NCBI RefSeq assembly: GCF_003584125.1
Contig: NZ_QXFL01000001.1
Location: forward strand, 124,001 to 188,000
DNA from: Aurantiacibacter zhengii
GTDB lineage: Bacteria > Pseudomonadota > Alphaproteobacteria > Sphingomonadales > Sphingomonadaceae
Length of the DNA: 64,000 nucleotides
Reading direction: 5' to 3'
The notes under the pieces are model-generated. The model did no database searches. It was not told the DNA's origin and saw only the letters and a program-made list of their open reading frames with translations. Below, one piece after another: positions 24,977-34,563 of this stretch. Position 1 is the stretch's first letter; every line of letters begins with the position of its first letter. The translations under genes were made by a program, and so were the position numbers.

Positions 24977-26175
24977 AATTCGGAATAGACCGGCTGCTTG
25001 CCGAACCTGACCTGCGCAAACCGCTCGAAGGAAAGCGGGTGGCACTGGTTGCGCACCCTGCCTCCGTCACGGCGGATCTGACGCACAGCCTCGATGCGCT
25101 GATCGCCGCTGGTGTGAACGTTACGAGCGCCTTCGGCCCGCAGCACGGGCTGAAGGGCGACAAGCAGGATAACATGGTGGAGACGGCGGACGAGACCGAT
25201 CCGGTCTACGGCATCCCCGTGTTCTCTCTCTATGGCGAGGTTCGCCGCCCCACCGGCCAGATGATGTCGAGCGCGGACGTGTTCCTGTTCGACCTGCAGG
25301 ATCTGGGCTGCCGCATCTACACCTTCGTCACGACCTTGCTCTACCTGCTGGAAGAGGCCGCAAGGCACGGCAAGACGGTGTGGGTGCTGGACCGGCCCAA
25401 TCCCGCCGGTCGCCCGGTGGAGGGCACGAAACTGCAGGAAGGCTACGAAAGCTTTGTCGGCGCCGCGGCCATGCCGATGCGCCACGGGCTGACGATGGGC
25501 GAAATGGGCCACTGGTTCATCCGCCACTTCAACCTGGATGTCGATTACCGCGTCATTACCATGCACCACTGGCTGCCGGAGGGGCCGGGTCTTGGCTGGC
25601 CCACCGATCGTATCTGGATCAATCCCAGTCCCAATGCCGCCAGCCTCAACATGGCGCGGGCCTATGCCGGCACGGTCATGATCGAGGGCGCGACGCTCAG
25701 TGAAGGTCGCGGCACCACACGGCCGCTGGAAGTGCTGTTCGGCGCGCCCGATGTGGACGCCAAGGCCGTCCTTACCGAAATGGAACGCGTCGCTCCGGAG
25801 TGGCTATCGGGTTGCGCCCTGCGCGAATGCTGGTTCGAACCAACCTTTCACAAGCATGCGGGCGAACTGTGCAACGCGCTGATGATCCATGCCGAGGGCG
25901 GGTTCTACGATCACGCCGCGTTCCGCCCGTGGCGGTTGCAAGCCCTTGCTTTCAAGGCGATTCGCATTCTCTACCCGGAATATCCGATCTGGCGGGGCAC
26001 CGACTTCAAGTATGAGTATACCGAAGGCCACCTCGCCATAGATGTCATCAATGGCGGGCCCGGTCTGCGGGAGTGGGTCGACGACCGCTCGTCAAGCCCC
26101 GGCGATCTGGACGACGCGGCATCTGCGGACGAAGCGGCATGGCGCGAAGACGTGGCGGACCTGCTGCTCTACTGA
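24973..26175 (+). CDS. DUF1343 / NamZ-type exo-beta-N-acetylmuramidase homologue
   Basis: 400 residues. DUF1343 proteins include NamZ (YbbC) of Bacillus subtilis, an exo-N-acetylmuramidase used in cell-wall recycling. Conserved blocks: GKRVALVAHPASVTADLTHS, FGPQHGLKGDKQDNM, FDLQDLGCRIYTFVTTLLYL, LDRPNPAGRPVEG and EGATLSEGRGTTRPLEV. B. subtilis NamZ is exported, but here no signal peptide is visible, so the protein appears cytosolic. Translationally coupled to the DOMON-like gene. Function by family only. Confidence 0.88.
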   Translation: MKFGIDRLLAEPDLRKPLEGKRVALVAHPASVTADLTHSLDALIAAGVNVTSAFGPQHGLKGDKQDNMVETADETDPVYGIPVFSLYGEVRRPTGQMMSSADVFLFDLQDLGCRIYTFVTTLLYLLEEAARHGKTVWVLDRPNPAGRPVEGTKLQEGYESFVGAAAMPMRHGLTMGEMGHWFIRHFNLDVDYRVITMHHWLPEGPGLGWPTDRIWINPSPNAASLNMARAYAGTVMIEGATLSEGRGTTRPLEVLFGAPDVDAKAVLTEMERVAPEWLSGCALRECWFEPTFHKHAGELCNALMIHAEGGFYDHAAFRPWRLQALAFKAIRILYPEYPIWRGTDFKYEYTEGHLAIDVINGGPGLREWVDDRSSSPGDLDDAASADEAAWREDVADLLLY

Positions 26176-26510
26176 GCGGGGAGTACCTGCACCGGCCCTT
26201 CGTCGTTCTGGGGTAGGGAAAGGGTGCCGTCGGTCATCACCAGCAGTTCGCAACCGTTCACTTCGTAGCCCACGGCGTGCATCGGCTCCACGGCGTTGGG
26301 GCTGGCGGGATCGCGAAAAAGCTGCGCATCGCCTTCCGCGCCTCGTACGAGCGCGGGGTCGTTCTCACATCTTGCGGCCTGCTCTTCCTCGCCGAATGAC
26401 AGGCTTGCATCGTCCTGTGCGGAAGACTGCTGGGTCGAGCGTACGATATCCTCGCTTGCCGCCGGATTGGCGCCGGCAAGCAGAAGGGTTGGCAGGGCAA
26501 ATTTCAACAC
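26169..26510 (-). CDS. Small exported protein of unknown function
   Basis: 113 residues from a GTG at 26510, preceded by aaaggatagagcc, a good ribosome binding site. The first 19 residues (LKFALPTLLLAGANPAAS) form a signal peptide. The mature part contains two Cys residues (AARCEND and EVNGCELL) that could pair. The upstream frame lacks an ATG with a signal. It overlaps the NamZ-like gene at the 3' ends by 7 bases (convergent). Family not recognised. Confidence 0.65.
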   Translation of the reverse strand: MLKFALPTLLLAGANPAASEDIVRSTQQSSAQDDASLSFGEEEQAARCENDPALVRGAEGDAQLFRDPASPNAVEPMHAVGYEVNGCELLVMTDGTLSLPQNDEGPVQVLPAQ

Positions 26511-26584
26511 GGCTCTATCCTTTCTGCCCCGAAAGGTATCACAGGTCGCTGCGTTGCTCAAAATCGCCACCATTCATGCGGCGG

Positions 26585-27766
26585 TCAGCCGTGCTTGCGG
26601 CTGAGTTCCCGCATGGCATCGTCGAGACCGTCCAGTGTCAGGGGGAACATTCGGTCATTCATGATCTGGCGGATCATGTGTGTCGACTGGGTGTATTCCC
26701 ACGAACGCTGCGAATTGGGATTGAGCCAGGCGACCGCCGGATAGGTGTCCACCACACGCTTCAGCCAAGTCTCGCCGGGCTCTTCGTTCATGTGCTCCAC
26801 GCTGCCGCCGGGCCAGGCGATCTCGTAGGGGCTCATCGCGGCGTCGCCCACGAACACGATCTTGTAGTCGTGCCCGAACTTGTGGAGGATATCCCAGGTC
26901 GGAATACGCTCGCTCCAGCGCCGCGAATTGTCCTTCCATACGCTTTCGTACAGGCAGTTGTGAAAGTAGAAGAACTCCATGTTCTTGAATTCGCTGGTGG
27001 CGGCGCTGAACAATTCCTCCGTCGCCTTCACGTGATCGTCCATCGAACCGCCGACATCCAGGAATAGCAGCAGCTTCACCGCGTTGTGCCGCTCCGGCCG
27101 CATGCGAATATCGAGCCAGCCCTGCTTGGCCGTGCCGCGGATCGTCGCATCGAGGTCCAGCTCGTCCGCCGCGCCTTCGCGGGCGAAACGACGCAGGCGA
27201 CGAAGCGCCACCTTGATATTGCGTGTGCCCAAGTCCTTGCTCGAATCGAGGTTCGCGAACTCGCGCTTTTCCCAGACCTTGATGGCTCGGCGATTCTTGC
27301 TCTTGCCACCAATGCGCACGCCGGCGGGATTGTAGCCCGAATGACCGAATGGGCTGGTGCCACCGGTGCCGATCCACTTGTTACCGCCGTGGTGTTCCTC
27401 GTCCTGCTCCTCCAGACGCTTCTTCAGCGTCTCCATGATCTCGTCCCAATCGCCCAGTTGCTCGATCGCGGCGCGTTCTTCTTCGGTGAGAAATTTCTCG
27501 GTGACGGCACGCAGCCATTCTTCGGGGATCGAATATTCCTGCTCGCCGGACTCCGAAAAAACACCGTGGAAGACCTTGTGAAACACCTGGTCGAACCGGT
27601 CGAGCAGCCCCTCGTCCTTCACGTAAGTAGCGCGGGCGAGGTAGTAGAATTCCTCCGGACGACGCTCGATCACGTCGGAATCCAGCGCTTCCAGCAGAGT
27701 CAGGTGCTCTTTCAGGCTGGCACGAATGCCAGCACCGCGAAGTTCCTCGAGAAAGTTTAGCAGCAC
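26585..27766 (-). CDS. VWA domain-containing protein (CoxE-like)
   Basis: 393 residues. The N-terminal half (NFLEELRGAGIRASLKEH, then FDQVFHKVFHGVF) and the C-terminal von Willebrand A domain with a modified MIDAS motif (LLLFLDVGGSMDDH, DxGGS instead of DxSxS) match CoxE-like partners of MoxR ATPases. They act in pairs in metal-cofactor insertion or protein-complex remodelling. GTG at 27766 is chosen because homologues begin with this LLNFFxEL pattern. It lies 13 bases after the MoxR-type ATPase gene in the same operon. Confidence 0.88.
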   Translation of the reverse strand: MLLNFLEELRGAGIRASLKEHLTLLEALDSDVIERRPEEFYYLARATYVKDEGLLDRFDQVFHKVFHGVFSESGEQEYSIPEEWLRAVTEKFLTEEERAAIEQLGDWDEIMETLKKRLEEQDEEHHGGNKWIGTGGTSPFGHSGYNPAGVRIGGKSKNRRAIKVWEKREFANLDSSKDLGTRNIKVALRRLRRFAREGAADELDLDATIRGTAKQGWLDIRMRPERHNAVKLLLFLDVGGSMDDHVKATEELFSAATSEFKNMEFFYFHNCLYESVWKDNSRRWSERIPTWDILHKFGHDYKIVFVGDAAMSPYEIAWPGGSVEHMNEEPGETWLKRVVDTYPAVAWLNPNSQRSWEYTQSTHMIRQIMNDRMFPLTLDGLDDAMRELSRKHG

Positions 27767-27779
27767 GTACCGAGGTCGC

Positions 27780-28631
27780 TCAGCGGTTCTCGCGGCGGGC
27801 CATGAAGGCAAGGCGTTCCAGCAGCATGACGTCAGCCTCGTTCTTGAGCAGAGCGCCGTGGAGCGGCGGGATCGCCTTGGTGGGGTCGCGGTTCTGCAGC
27901 ACGTCCACCGGCATGTCCTCGACCAGCAGCAGCTTGAGCCAGTCGAGCAATTCGGAGGTGGAAGGCTTCTTCTTCAGGCCGGGCACTTCGCGCAGTTCGT
28001 AGAACACCTCCAGCGCCTGGGTGACGAGCCGCTTCTGGATGTCGGGGAAATGCACGTCGATAATCTCGCGCATCGTCTGGTCATCCGGAAACTTGATGTA
28101 GTGGAAGAAACAGCGACGCAGGAAGGCGTCGGGCAGTTCCTTCTCGTTGTTGGAGGTGATGACGACAATCGGGCGTTCTTTCGCCGCGATGCGTTCGCCC
28201 GTCTCGTAAACGTCGAACTCCATCCGGTCGAGTTCCTGCAACAGGTCATTGGGGAACTCGATATCGGCCTTGTCGATCTCGTCGATCAGCAGCACGGGCA
28301 ACTCGGGGCTGGTGAAAGCTTCCCACAGCTTGCCCTTGCGAATGTAATTGGAAATGTCGTGAACGCGCTCGTCACCAAGCTGACCGTCGCGCAGACGCGC
28401 GACGGCGTCGTATTCGTACAAGCCCTGTTGCGCCTTGGTGGTGCTTTTCACACCCCATTCGATAAGCGGTGCGCCGATGGCCTTGGCAATCTCGTGCGCC
28501 AGCACCGTCTTGCCCGTACCGGGCTCACCTTTGACCAGCAGGGGGCGTCGCAGGGTGACTGCGGCGTTCACCGCTACTTTCAGATCGTCGGTCGCGACGT
28601 AGTTCTCGGTGCCGGTGAAGCGCTGGGTCAT
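27780..28631 (-). CDS. MoxR-family AAA+ ATPase
   Basis: 283 residues. Walker A VKGEPGTGKTVLAHEIAKAI (about residue 34), Walker B VLLIDEIDKADIEFPNDLLQ, sensor VVITSNNEKELPDAFLRRC. MoxR ATPases act as chaperone-like remodellers with VWA proteins, and the partner is the next gene. Start ATG at 28631 (MTQRFTGTENYVATDDL); upstream frame is not coding in character. Confidence 0.93.
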   Translation of the reverse strand: MTQRFTGTENYVATDDLKVAVNAAVTLRRPLLVKGEPGTGKTVLAHEIAKAIGAPLIEWGVKSTTKAQQGLYEYDAVARLRDGQLGDERVHDISNYIRKGKLWEAFTSPELPVLLIDEIDKADIEFPNDLLQELDRMEFDVYETGERIAAKERPIVVITSNNEKELPDAFLRRCFFHYIKFPDDQTMREIIDVHFPDIQKRLVTQALEVFYELREVPGLKKKPSTSELLDWLKLLLVEDMPVDVLQNRDPTKAIPPLHGALLKNEADVMLLERLAFMARRENR

Positions 28632-28698
28632 GTGTTTGCCTGAATTGCCTTGGTGTGCCTCCAAGCTAGATATTGCGTCGCAACATGACAAGGTGAAC

Positions 28699-29976
28699 CT
28701 AGTTTTCGCGTGCCAGGGCGACCGCGCGCATTGCCAGCATCTCCAGCGTCGACTGGTCGACTTCTTCCTCCGGATTGTTCCAGCTGAAGGTGGCCACCGT
28801 CCAGTCGCCCGCCTCATCGCGCAGCAGCCAGCTGAGGTTGAGAACGCCCGGTTCCGAACCGCCCTTGTATCCCACGTAGTCCCATTCATCCTGCATGGCA
28901 GGGGTAAGCGCGGTGTTCACTCCCATGATCTGGAATGCGGTTTCGTCGCCCAGCGCAACCAACCGCTGAAGCAGGCTGGCAAGATCGTCGGGAGACGCCA
29001 GCCATTCGACCTCGATCATGTTCGGACCGCCCGTGAAGGCCGCGAGCACGGCGTCCATGTCGCGCTCCACACCGCGCAAGGAAGCCAGCGCCTGTCGCCG
29101 CGAGGCGATGTCGGAGCCGAGGTACTGGCCAGCATCAACCTCGTCCCCCGATTTCAGCACGAACATTTCGCGGGTCGTCATGAACGGGAATGTCGCTTCG
29201 GGATTGGCATGACCCGACGCCACCACCTCGGCTTCCACCACGTCGCGACCCAGTTCTAAGATAAGCTGGTCGGTCGCGGTGTTGTCACTGTTGGAAATCA
29301 TCAATGTGGCCAGGGTCTGCAGGGTGATGGGCGCGCCTTGCGGCCAGCGCTGCAACTCGCCGCTGGGAAAGCTGCGCTCGGTCAGTGTCACTACGTCGCT
29401 CCAGCCCCGCTCACCATTTGCGATGGAGTGGGCGAGGGCAGAGAGCACGTAGAGCTTGAAGGTGGATCCGATCGCGTATTGCTGGTCGGCATTGCGCGCT
29501 GCCAGCGGGTTCGTTTCGCCAAGGCGCGACACCAGCAGGCCGACTTCGCCGGGCAAGGCGTCTACATCTTCGAGGAACTGCGCCACCGTGTCGCCGATGG
29601 GGGTCATTTCGCTGAGCCGGAACCCGGTCACCTCGTACGGGGCGTCTGCCTCCAGCGCGAAGGAACCGCTGGCCCTGCCGCGCTCGAACCGGATCGCGAT
29701 ACGCGCACCGGCAGGAGCGACAGCTTCCACGGTCTCCACCCCGATCAGCGGGCCGAACTGCGCCTCGATCTGACCCTGGATGGCCTCGAACTGGGCCTCC
29801 GGCACTGCGGAGGCGAAATTGTCCGCGAAGACCTCGTCGTAAACCGCTTCGCCGCGCATGGCGGCCACGATGTCTTCCGCGCGCTGCTCCAGTCGCGCCG
29901 TTTCCTCGGCATCCTGCGCCAGGGCAGCGGCCGGCGAAGCGACGATGAGAACGGCGAGTATTGCGTTACGGATCAT
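28699..29976 (-). CDS. Secreted serine hydrolase, class A beta-lactamase-like
   Basis: 425 residues: signal peptide (residues 1-20, ASPAAALA), an N-terminal domain of about 110 residues resembling DUF3887-type domains (VFADNFASAVPEAQFEAIQG), and a beta-lactamase/transpeptidase-like domain. Catalytic motifs: STFK (Ser171, Lys174), SDN (230-232) and KGG (371-373). The three motifs are complete, so it should be an active serine acyl enzyme, but whether it hydrolyses beta-lactams is unknown. The extra N-terminal domain points to a role in peptidoglycan or other esters. Monocistronic by position. Confidence 0.85.
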   Translation of the reverse strand: MIRNAILAVLIVASPAAALAQDAEETARLEQRAEDIVAAMRGEAVYDEVFADNFASAVPEAQFEAIQGQIEAQFGPLIGVETVEAVAPAGARIAIRFERGRASGSFALEADAPYEVTGFRLSEMTPIGDTVAQFLEDVDALPGEVGLLVSRLGETNPLAARNADQQYAIGSTFKLYVLSALAHSIANGERGWSDVVTLTERSFPSGELQRWPQGAPITLQTLATLMISNSDNTATDQLILELGRDVVEAEVVASGHANPEATFPFMTTREMFVLKSGDEVDAGQYLGSDIASRRQALASLRGVERDMDAVLAAFTGGPNMIEVEWLASPDDLASLLQRLVALGDETAFQIMGVNTALTPAMQDEWDYVGYKGGSEPGVLNLSWLLRDEAGDWTVATFSWNNPEEEVDQSTLEMLAMRAVALAREN

Positions 29977-30096
29977 GACTTAACTCTCCACACAGGTACG
30001 CTTGATGAGTGCGCCAGCTGGATTGCTATACGCCTCGCGAACGTGAGGATAGTCTGCGTGTGATCCGGCTTCTTACGCGACAGCCCAAAAAAATCC

Positions 30097-32088
30097 TCAG
30101 GCGTCGATCAAATCCCGATCCAGTTCGCCCGCGCGGTTCTGGATGAAATTGAAGCGATGTTCCGGATTGCGGCCCATTAACTGGTCGACCAGTTCCTTTA
30201 CGGCAAAGCGTTGCTCGTGCTGCTCGGGCAGGGTGATGCGGATAAGTGAGCGGGTTTCCGGGTCCATCGTGGTCTCGCGAAGCTGGCCGGGGTTCATTTC
30301 GCCAAGCCCCTTGAACCGGCCGACATCGACCTTCTTGCCTTTGAACACGGTCGCCTCCAGCTCGGCGCGATGTTCGTCATCGCGGGCGTAGCGGCTCTCC
30401 TTGCCGGCAGTGAGTCGATAGAGCGGCGGCTGGGCGAGATAGAGGTGCCCCTTGCGAACAAGGTCCGGCATTTCCTGGAAAAAGAACGTCATCAGCAGCG
30501 TGGCGATATGCGCACCGTCGACATCGGCATCGGTCATGATGACGATACGGTCGTAACGCAGGTTTTCCGCATCGCAATCCTTGCGCATTCCGCAGCCCAG
30601 CGCGAGGGCGAGATCGGCGATTTCGCTGTTGGCGCGGATCTTGTCGGGGCTGGCGCTGGCGACGTTTAGGATCTTGCCGCGGATAGGAAGGATCGCCTGC
30701 GTCTTGCGATTGCGCGCCTGCTTGGCGCTGCCGCCTGCGGAATCGCCCTCGACGATGAACAGTTCGGTCTCGCCATCGGTCTCCCCGCTGCAATCGGTCA
30801 GCTTGCCCGGCAGGCGCAGCTTCTTTGCATTGGTGGCCGTCTTGCGCTTGATCTCGCGTTCCTGCTTGCGCTTGAGGCGTTCCTCCATCCTTTCCATGAC
30901 GGAGCCGAGCAGCGCCTTGCCGCGTTCCATGTTGTCGGACAGGAAATGGTCGAAATGGTCGCGCACCGCGTTCTCGACCAGGCGCGCCGCTTCGGGGGAA
31001 GTCAGGCGATCCTTGGTCTGGCTCTGGAACTGCGGATCGCGGATGAAGACCGACAGCATGATCTCGGATCCGGTCATCACGTCATCCGCGGTGATGTCCT
31101 TCGCCTTTTTCGTACCGGTCAGGTCGCCAAAGGCGCGCAGCCCTTTCGTCAGCGCGGCGCGCAGGCCCGCCTCGTGCGTTCCGCCATCGGGCGTGGGCAC
31201 GGTGTTGCAATACCAGCTGGTCGATCCGTCGGACCATAGCGGCCAGGCAATCGCCCATTCCACGCTGCCTTGCTGGACGTCATCATCGTTGACGGGGAAA
31301 TCCTGCTTGCCGGTGAAGAAATCTGCGGTGACGCACTCACGCTCGCCCACCTGCTCCTTCAGGTGGTCGGCCAGGCCGCCGGGAAACTGGAAAGTCGCCT
31401 CGGCCGGCACATCTTCGCTGGCGAGGGAGGGGACGCATTTCCAACGAATTTCGACCCCTGCGAACAGGTAGGCTTTCGAGCGGGCCAGCTTGAACAGGCG
31501 CTTCGGATTGAACTTGCGGTCCCCGAAGATTTCCGTGTCGGGCACGAAAGTGACGCTCGTGCCGCGCCGGTTGGGGGTATCGCCGATCTTCGCGATCTTG
31601 CCTTGCGGCAGACCTTGCGAGAACTCCTGCGCGTACACCTGCTTGTTGCGCGCCACTTCCACGCGGGTGAAGCTGGACAATGCGTTCACCACCGAAACGC
31701 CGACCCCGTGCAGGCCGCCGCTGGTGGCATAGGCTTTGCCGGAGAACTTACCGCCCGAGTGCAGCGTGGTCATGATGACTTCGAGCGTCGACTTGCCGGG
31801 AAACTTCGGGTGCTCATCCACCGGCATGCCGCGACCGTTGTCGGTAATGGTCAGCCGGTTGCCTTCTTCCAGCACCATCTCGATGCGGTTGGCATGGCCC
31901 GCCACCGCCTCGTCCATCGAGTTGTCGAGGACTTCGGCGGCGAGGTGGTGCAACGCGCGGTCGTCGGTGCCGCCGATGTACATGCCGGGCCGGCGCCGAA
32001 CAGGCTCCAGCCCCTCCAGCACCTCGATGGAGGAGGAATCATAATCTCCGCTGCCCTGCGGCGCGTTTTCGAACAGGTCATCACTCAT
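30097..32088 (-). CDS. parE: DNA topoisomerase IV subunit B
   Basis: 663 residues. ATPase domain with EVLDNSMDEAVAGHANRIEM and DNGRGMPVDEHPKF, transducer domain, TOPRIM domain with ELFIVEGDSAGGSAKQARNR and MTDADVDGAHIATLL. ParE with ParC unlinks sister chromosomes. The ParE-type early motif RRRPGMYIGGTDDRALHHLA and chromosome-type length separate it from GyrB, which is usually longer in this group. ATG at 32088 preferred over a GTG two codons earlier. Confidence 0.94.
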   Translation of the reverse strand: MSDDLFENAPQGSGDYDSSSIEVLEGLEPVRRRPGMYIGGTDDRALHHLAAEVLDNSMDEAVAGHANRIEMVLEEGNRLTITDNGRGMPVDEHPKFPGKSTLEVIMTTLHSGGKFSGKAYATSGGLHGVGVSVVNALSSFTRVEVARNKQVYAQEFSQGLPQGKIAKIGDTPNRRGTSVTFVPDTEIFGDRKFNPKRLFKLARSKAYLFAGVEIRWKCVPSLASEDVPAEATFQFPGGLADHLKEQVGERECVTADFFTGKQDFPVNDDDVQQGSVEWAIAWPLWSDGSTSWYCNTVPTPDGGTHEAGLRAALTKGLRAFGDLTGTKKAKDITADDVMTGSEIMLSVFIRDPQFQSQTKDRLTSPEAARLVENAVRDHFDHFLSDNMERGKALLGSVMERMEERLKRKQEREIKRKTATNAKKLRLPGKLTDCSGETDGETELFIVEGDSAGGSAKQARNRKTQAILPIRGKILNVASASPDKIRANSEIADLALALGCGMRKDCDAENLRYDRIVIMTDADVDGAHIATLLMTFFFQEMPDLVRKGHLYLAQPPLYRLTAGKESRYARDDEHRAELEATVFKGKKVDVGRFKGLGEMNPGQLRETTMDPETRSLIRITLPEQHEQRFAVKELVDQLMGRNPEHRFNFIQNRAGELDRDLIDA

Positions 32089-32150
32089 GCGCACGATATA
32101 GGCATGGGGATTCCACGCCTACAAGCGGGCAGGGGGGACTTATCCGTCGG

Positions 32151-33314
32151 TTAGAAGCCGGAAGGTGCCGGATCGACGACGGTAAAGGCACCGTTGCCGA
32201 TCTGGCGGACCTCCATGGCACGCTCGCCAACGCCGTTGGTCTGGAACCGGATCGGGCCGTCGAGACCGAGGAAGCCGCCGTCCGTGGTCAGCAGCCCGGC
32301 AGGGAGATCGGTGCCGGGGCGCCAGTCGCGCGTCAGCCTTAGGGTCAGCAGTACGGCATCATAGCCCAGCGTTGCGATCCGGTACGGCTGCTCCCCGAAC
32401 CGGGATTCGTAGCTGTTGGCAAACTGGCGGTAGCGATCATCCGGCACGGCGGAGAACCACGCGCCGCGCATTGCACCGGCACTCAGAAGGGTGTCCTGAC
32501 GGCTCCACAGTTCGGTGCCGATGATCGAGGGCAGGGAGTCGCCTGCATTCTTCAGGCGCGGCGCCGCCATGGCTGCGAGGCGGGCATTGTCGGCAATCAG
32601 CACCGTGTCGAAGCCGCCCGCGGTGGAAAGCCGGTCGGCCGCGCTGATGATGGAGGTATTGCCACGGTCGTAGCGCTGAACATCCACCACGGTGCCTCCG
32701 CGCGCCATGATAACCTGCTCCGCAGCGGCAGTGGTCCGGTTGCCATAGTCACCGCGCGGGGCGAGGATGGCGAACCGGCTGGCCCCTTGATCGATAGCGA
32801 AATTGATCGTGCGCACCACGGACTGTTCGGGAATGTGACCCATCACGAACACGTCGGACCGTGCAACCGTCGTATCGTTGGAGAATGTGATCAGCGGCAC
32901 ATCGTCGGGCCGCGCCTGGGCGAGAACGGGGCCCACATTGTCGCGCTGTAGCGGGCCGAGGATCAGGCGGTTGCCGTCGTTGATCGCGCGGCTGGCAGCA
33001 GCACCTGCCCCGGCGCTGGTGTCATACGTGGTGATGCGCAGATTTTCGGCGCCGGTATCCAGCAGCGCCATTGTCGTGGCATTGGCGATGGACTGGCCGA
33101 CGTCGGCATTGCTTCCGCTCATCGGCACCAGCAGGGCGACGCGGTGCCGCCCCTCGTCATCGGGAAGCACGGCCTGGTCGGGTACCCGTGGCTGTTCCAC
33201 CACCGGTCCGCCTGCGTCGGGGCGAGGAGCCTCCGCACCCGGAATTACCTGACAGGCCGCCAGCAACAGGCTGCCCGTGGCCATGGCCAGAATGCGTTTG
33301 AAATTACCCAACAT
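32151..33314 (-). CDS. Penicillin-binding protein activator (LpoA-like) lipoprotein
   Basis: 387 residues. Lipoprotein signal with lipobox LLAAC (Cys at about residue 21). The mature part has a type I periplasmic-binding fold: HRVALLVPMSGSNADVGQSI, LILGPLQRDNVGPVLAQARP, PLITFSNDTTVA and GYDAVLLTLRLTRDW. LpoA of E. coli activates PBP1A from the outer membrane. It is divergent from rsmI, the same position as lpoA in E. coli, which supports the call. ATG start. Confidence 0.85.
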   Translation of the reverse strand: MLGNFKRILAMATGSLLLAACQVIPGAEAPRPDAGGPVVEQPRVPDQAVLPDDEGRHRVALLVPMSGSNADVGQSIANATTMALLDTGAENLRITTYDTSAGAGAAASRAINDGNRLILGPLQRDNVGPVLAQARPDDVPLITFSNDTTVARSDVFVMGHIPEQSVVRTINFAIDQGASRFAILAPRGDYGNRTTAAAEQVIMARGGTVVDVQRYDRGNTSIISAADRLSTAGGFDTVLIADNARLAAMAAPRLKNAGDSLPSIIGTELWSRQDTLLSAGAMRGAWFSAVPDDRYRQFANSYESRFGEQPYRIATLGYDAVLLTLRLTRDWRPGTDLPAGLLTTDGGFLGLDGPIRFQTNGVGERAMEVRQIGNGAFTVVDPAPSGF

Positions 33315-33341
33315 GCTTGCTTGCTCCGCTGAACTTGGTCC

Positions 33342-34190
33342 ATGGCCGCATCCGTGAGCGAACCATCCTTATCTCCCGGCCTCTATATAGTCGCGACGCC
33401 GATTGGCAATCTTGGCGACATCACCATGCGGGCAGCAGACATCCTGGCGCGCTGTGATGGTATCGCGTGCGAGGACACGCGCGTTACGCAGAAGCTTATC
33501 AGACACTTGGGCGTTTCCAAGCCGCTTTGGCGGTATGACGATCATTCCGCGCCGAACGACCGGGCGCGGCTTATCCAGTCCATGCGCGACCGCGCCGTGG
33601 CACTGGTAAGCGATGCCGGCATGCCTTTGATCTCCGACCCCGGGTTTCGTCTGGTGAGAGAAGCGAGGGAAGCCGGAATTCCGATTACCGCGTTGCCCGG
33701 CGCCAATGCCCCGCTGACAGCACTTGCCCTGTCCGGGTTGCCCAACGACCGCTTCCTTTTTGCCGGTTTTCTCCCTCCGAAGGAGAAGGCCCGGGCCGAC
33801 GTGCTGGAGGAGCTGGGCCGCGTCCGTTCCACTCTGATCTTCTTCGAAACCGCGCCGCGCCTTGCCAAAAGCCTTGCTGCCATCGCCACCGTCCTGCCGG
33901 GGCGGGAGGTGGCCGTGGCCCGCGAACTGACCAAGATGTTCGAGGAATGCCGCAGCGGAACGCCCGAGGACGTGCTGGCGCACTATGAAGCGCATCCGCC
34001 GAAGGGTGAAATCGTGCTGCTGGTCGGTCCCGCGCCTGAGCAGGAACACGACAGCGACGATGCCGACGCCATGCTGCGCGAATTGCTGGAGACGGAGAAA
34101 CCCTCCCAAGCAGCCGCGCAGGTTGCCAAAGCCACCGGCCTCGATCGCAAGATGCTGTATGCCCGTGCAATGGAACTGAAAGCGCAATGA
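33342..34190 (+). CDS. rsmI: 16S rRNA (cytidine-1402-2'-O)-methyltransferase
   Basis: 282 residues. N-terminal GLYIVATPIGNLGDITMRA and AMRADILARCDGIACEDTR-type core, SDAGMPLISDPGFRLVRE and the tetrapyrrole-methylase fold are characteristic of RsmI, which methylates C1402 of 16S rRNA. ATG at 33342. Overlaps yraN (ATGA), as in E. coli neighbourhoods where rsmI faces lpoA-yraN. Confidence 0.96.
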   Translation: MAASVSEPSLSPGLYIVATPIGNLGDITMRAADILARCDGIACEDTRVTQKLIRHLGVSKPLWRYDDHSAPNDRARLIQSMRDRAVALVSDAGMPLISDPGFRLVREAREAGIPITALPGANAPLTALALSGLPNDRFLFAGFLPPKEKARADVLEELGRVRSTLIFFETAPRLAKSLAAIATVLPGREVAVARELTKMFEECRSGTPEDVLAHYEAHPPKGEIVLLVGPAPEQEHDSDDADAMLRELLETEKPSQAAAQVAKATGLDRKMLYARAMELKAQ

Positions 34191-34537
34191 AGCGCCAGCT
34201 TGCCGAACAGCGCGGCCGCAAGGCGGAGGACGAAGCCGCCTGCTGGCTGGAGGGGCAGGGCTGGGAGATCATTGCACGGCGGCGCAAGACCAAGGTTGGC
34301 GAGATAGATCTCGTGGCCAGGCGCGCTGGCCTGATCGCTTTCGTGGAAGTGAAATGGCGCCAGCGTCTCAGCGATCTGGACCTTGCGATAGACGAACACC
34401 GCCTTGCGCGCGTTGCCGCTGCCGCGACAAGCGTGGCTCATGAATATGCCATGCAGGGCGAGGATATGCGGATCGACGTGATCCTGCTTGCACCCGGCAC
34501 GCCGCCTCGCCACATCGAGAACGCCTGGATGCCCTGA
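34187..34537 (+). CDS. YraN/UPF0102 family nuclease-fold protein
   Basis: 116 residues. Restriction-endonuclease-like fold: QRGRKAEDEAACWLEGQGW, then GEIDLVARRAGLIAFVEVKW carries the conserved E/D and VEVK (E-x-K) catalytic pattern. Biochemical role not established. ATG overlaps the rsmI stop; 26 bases to the gshB start. Confidence 0.92.
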   Translation: MKRQLAEQRGRKAEDEAACWLEGQGWEIIARRRKTKVGEIDLVARRAGLIAFVEVKWRQRLSDLDLAIDEHRLARVAAAATSVAHEYAMQGEDMRIDVILLAPGTPPRHIENAWMP

Positions 34538-34563
34538 GCAACCGGAAGATGAGGAAAAACACC

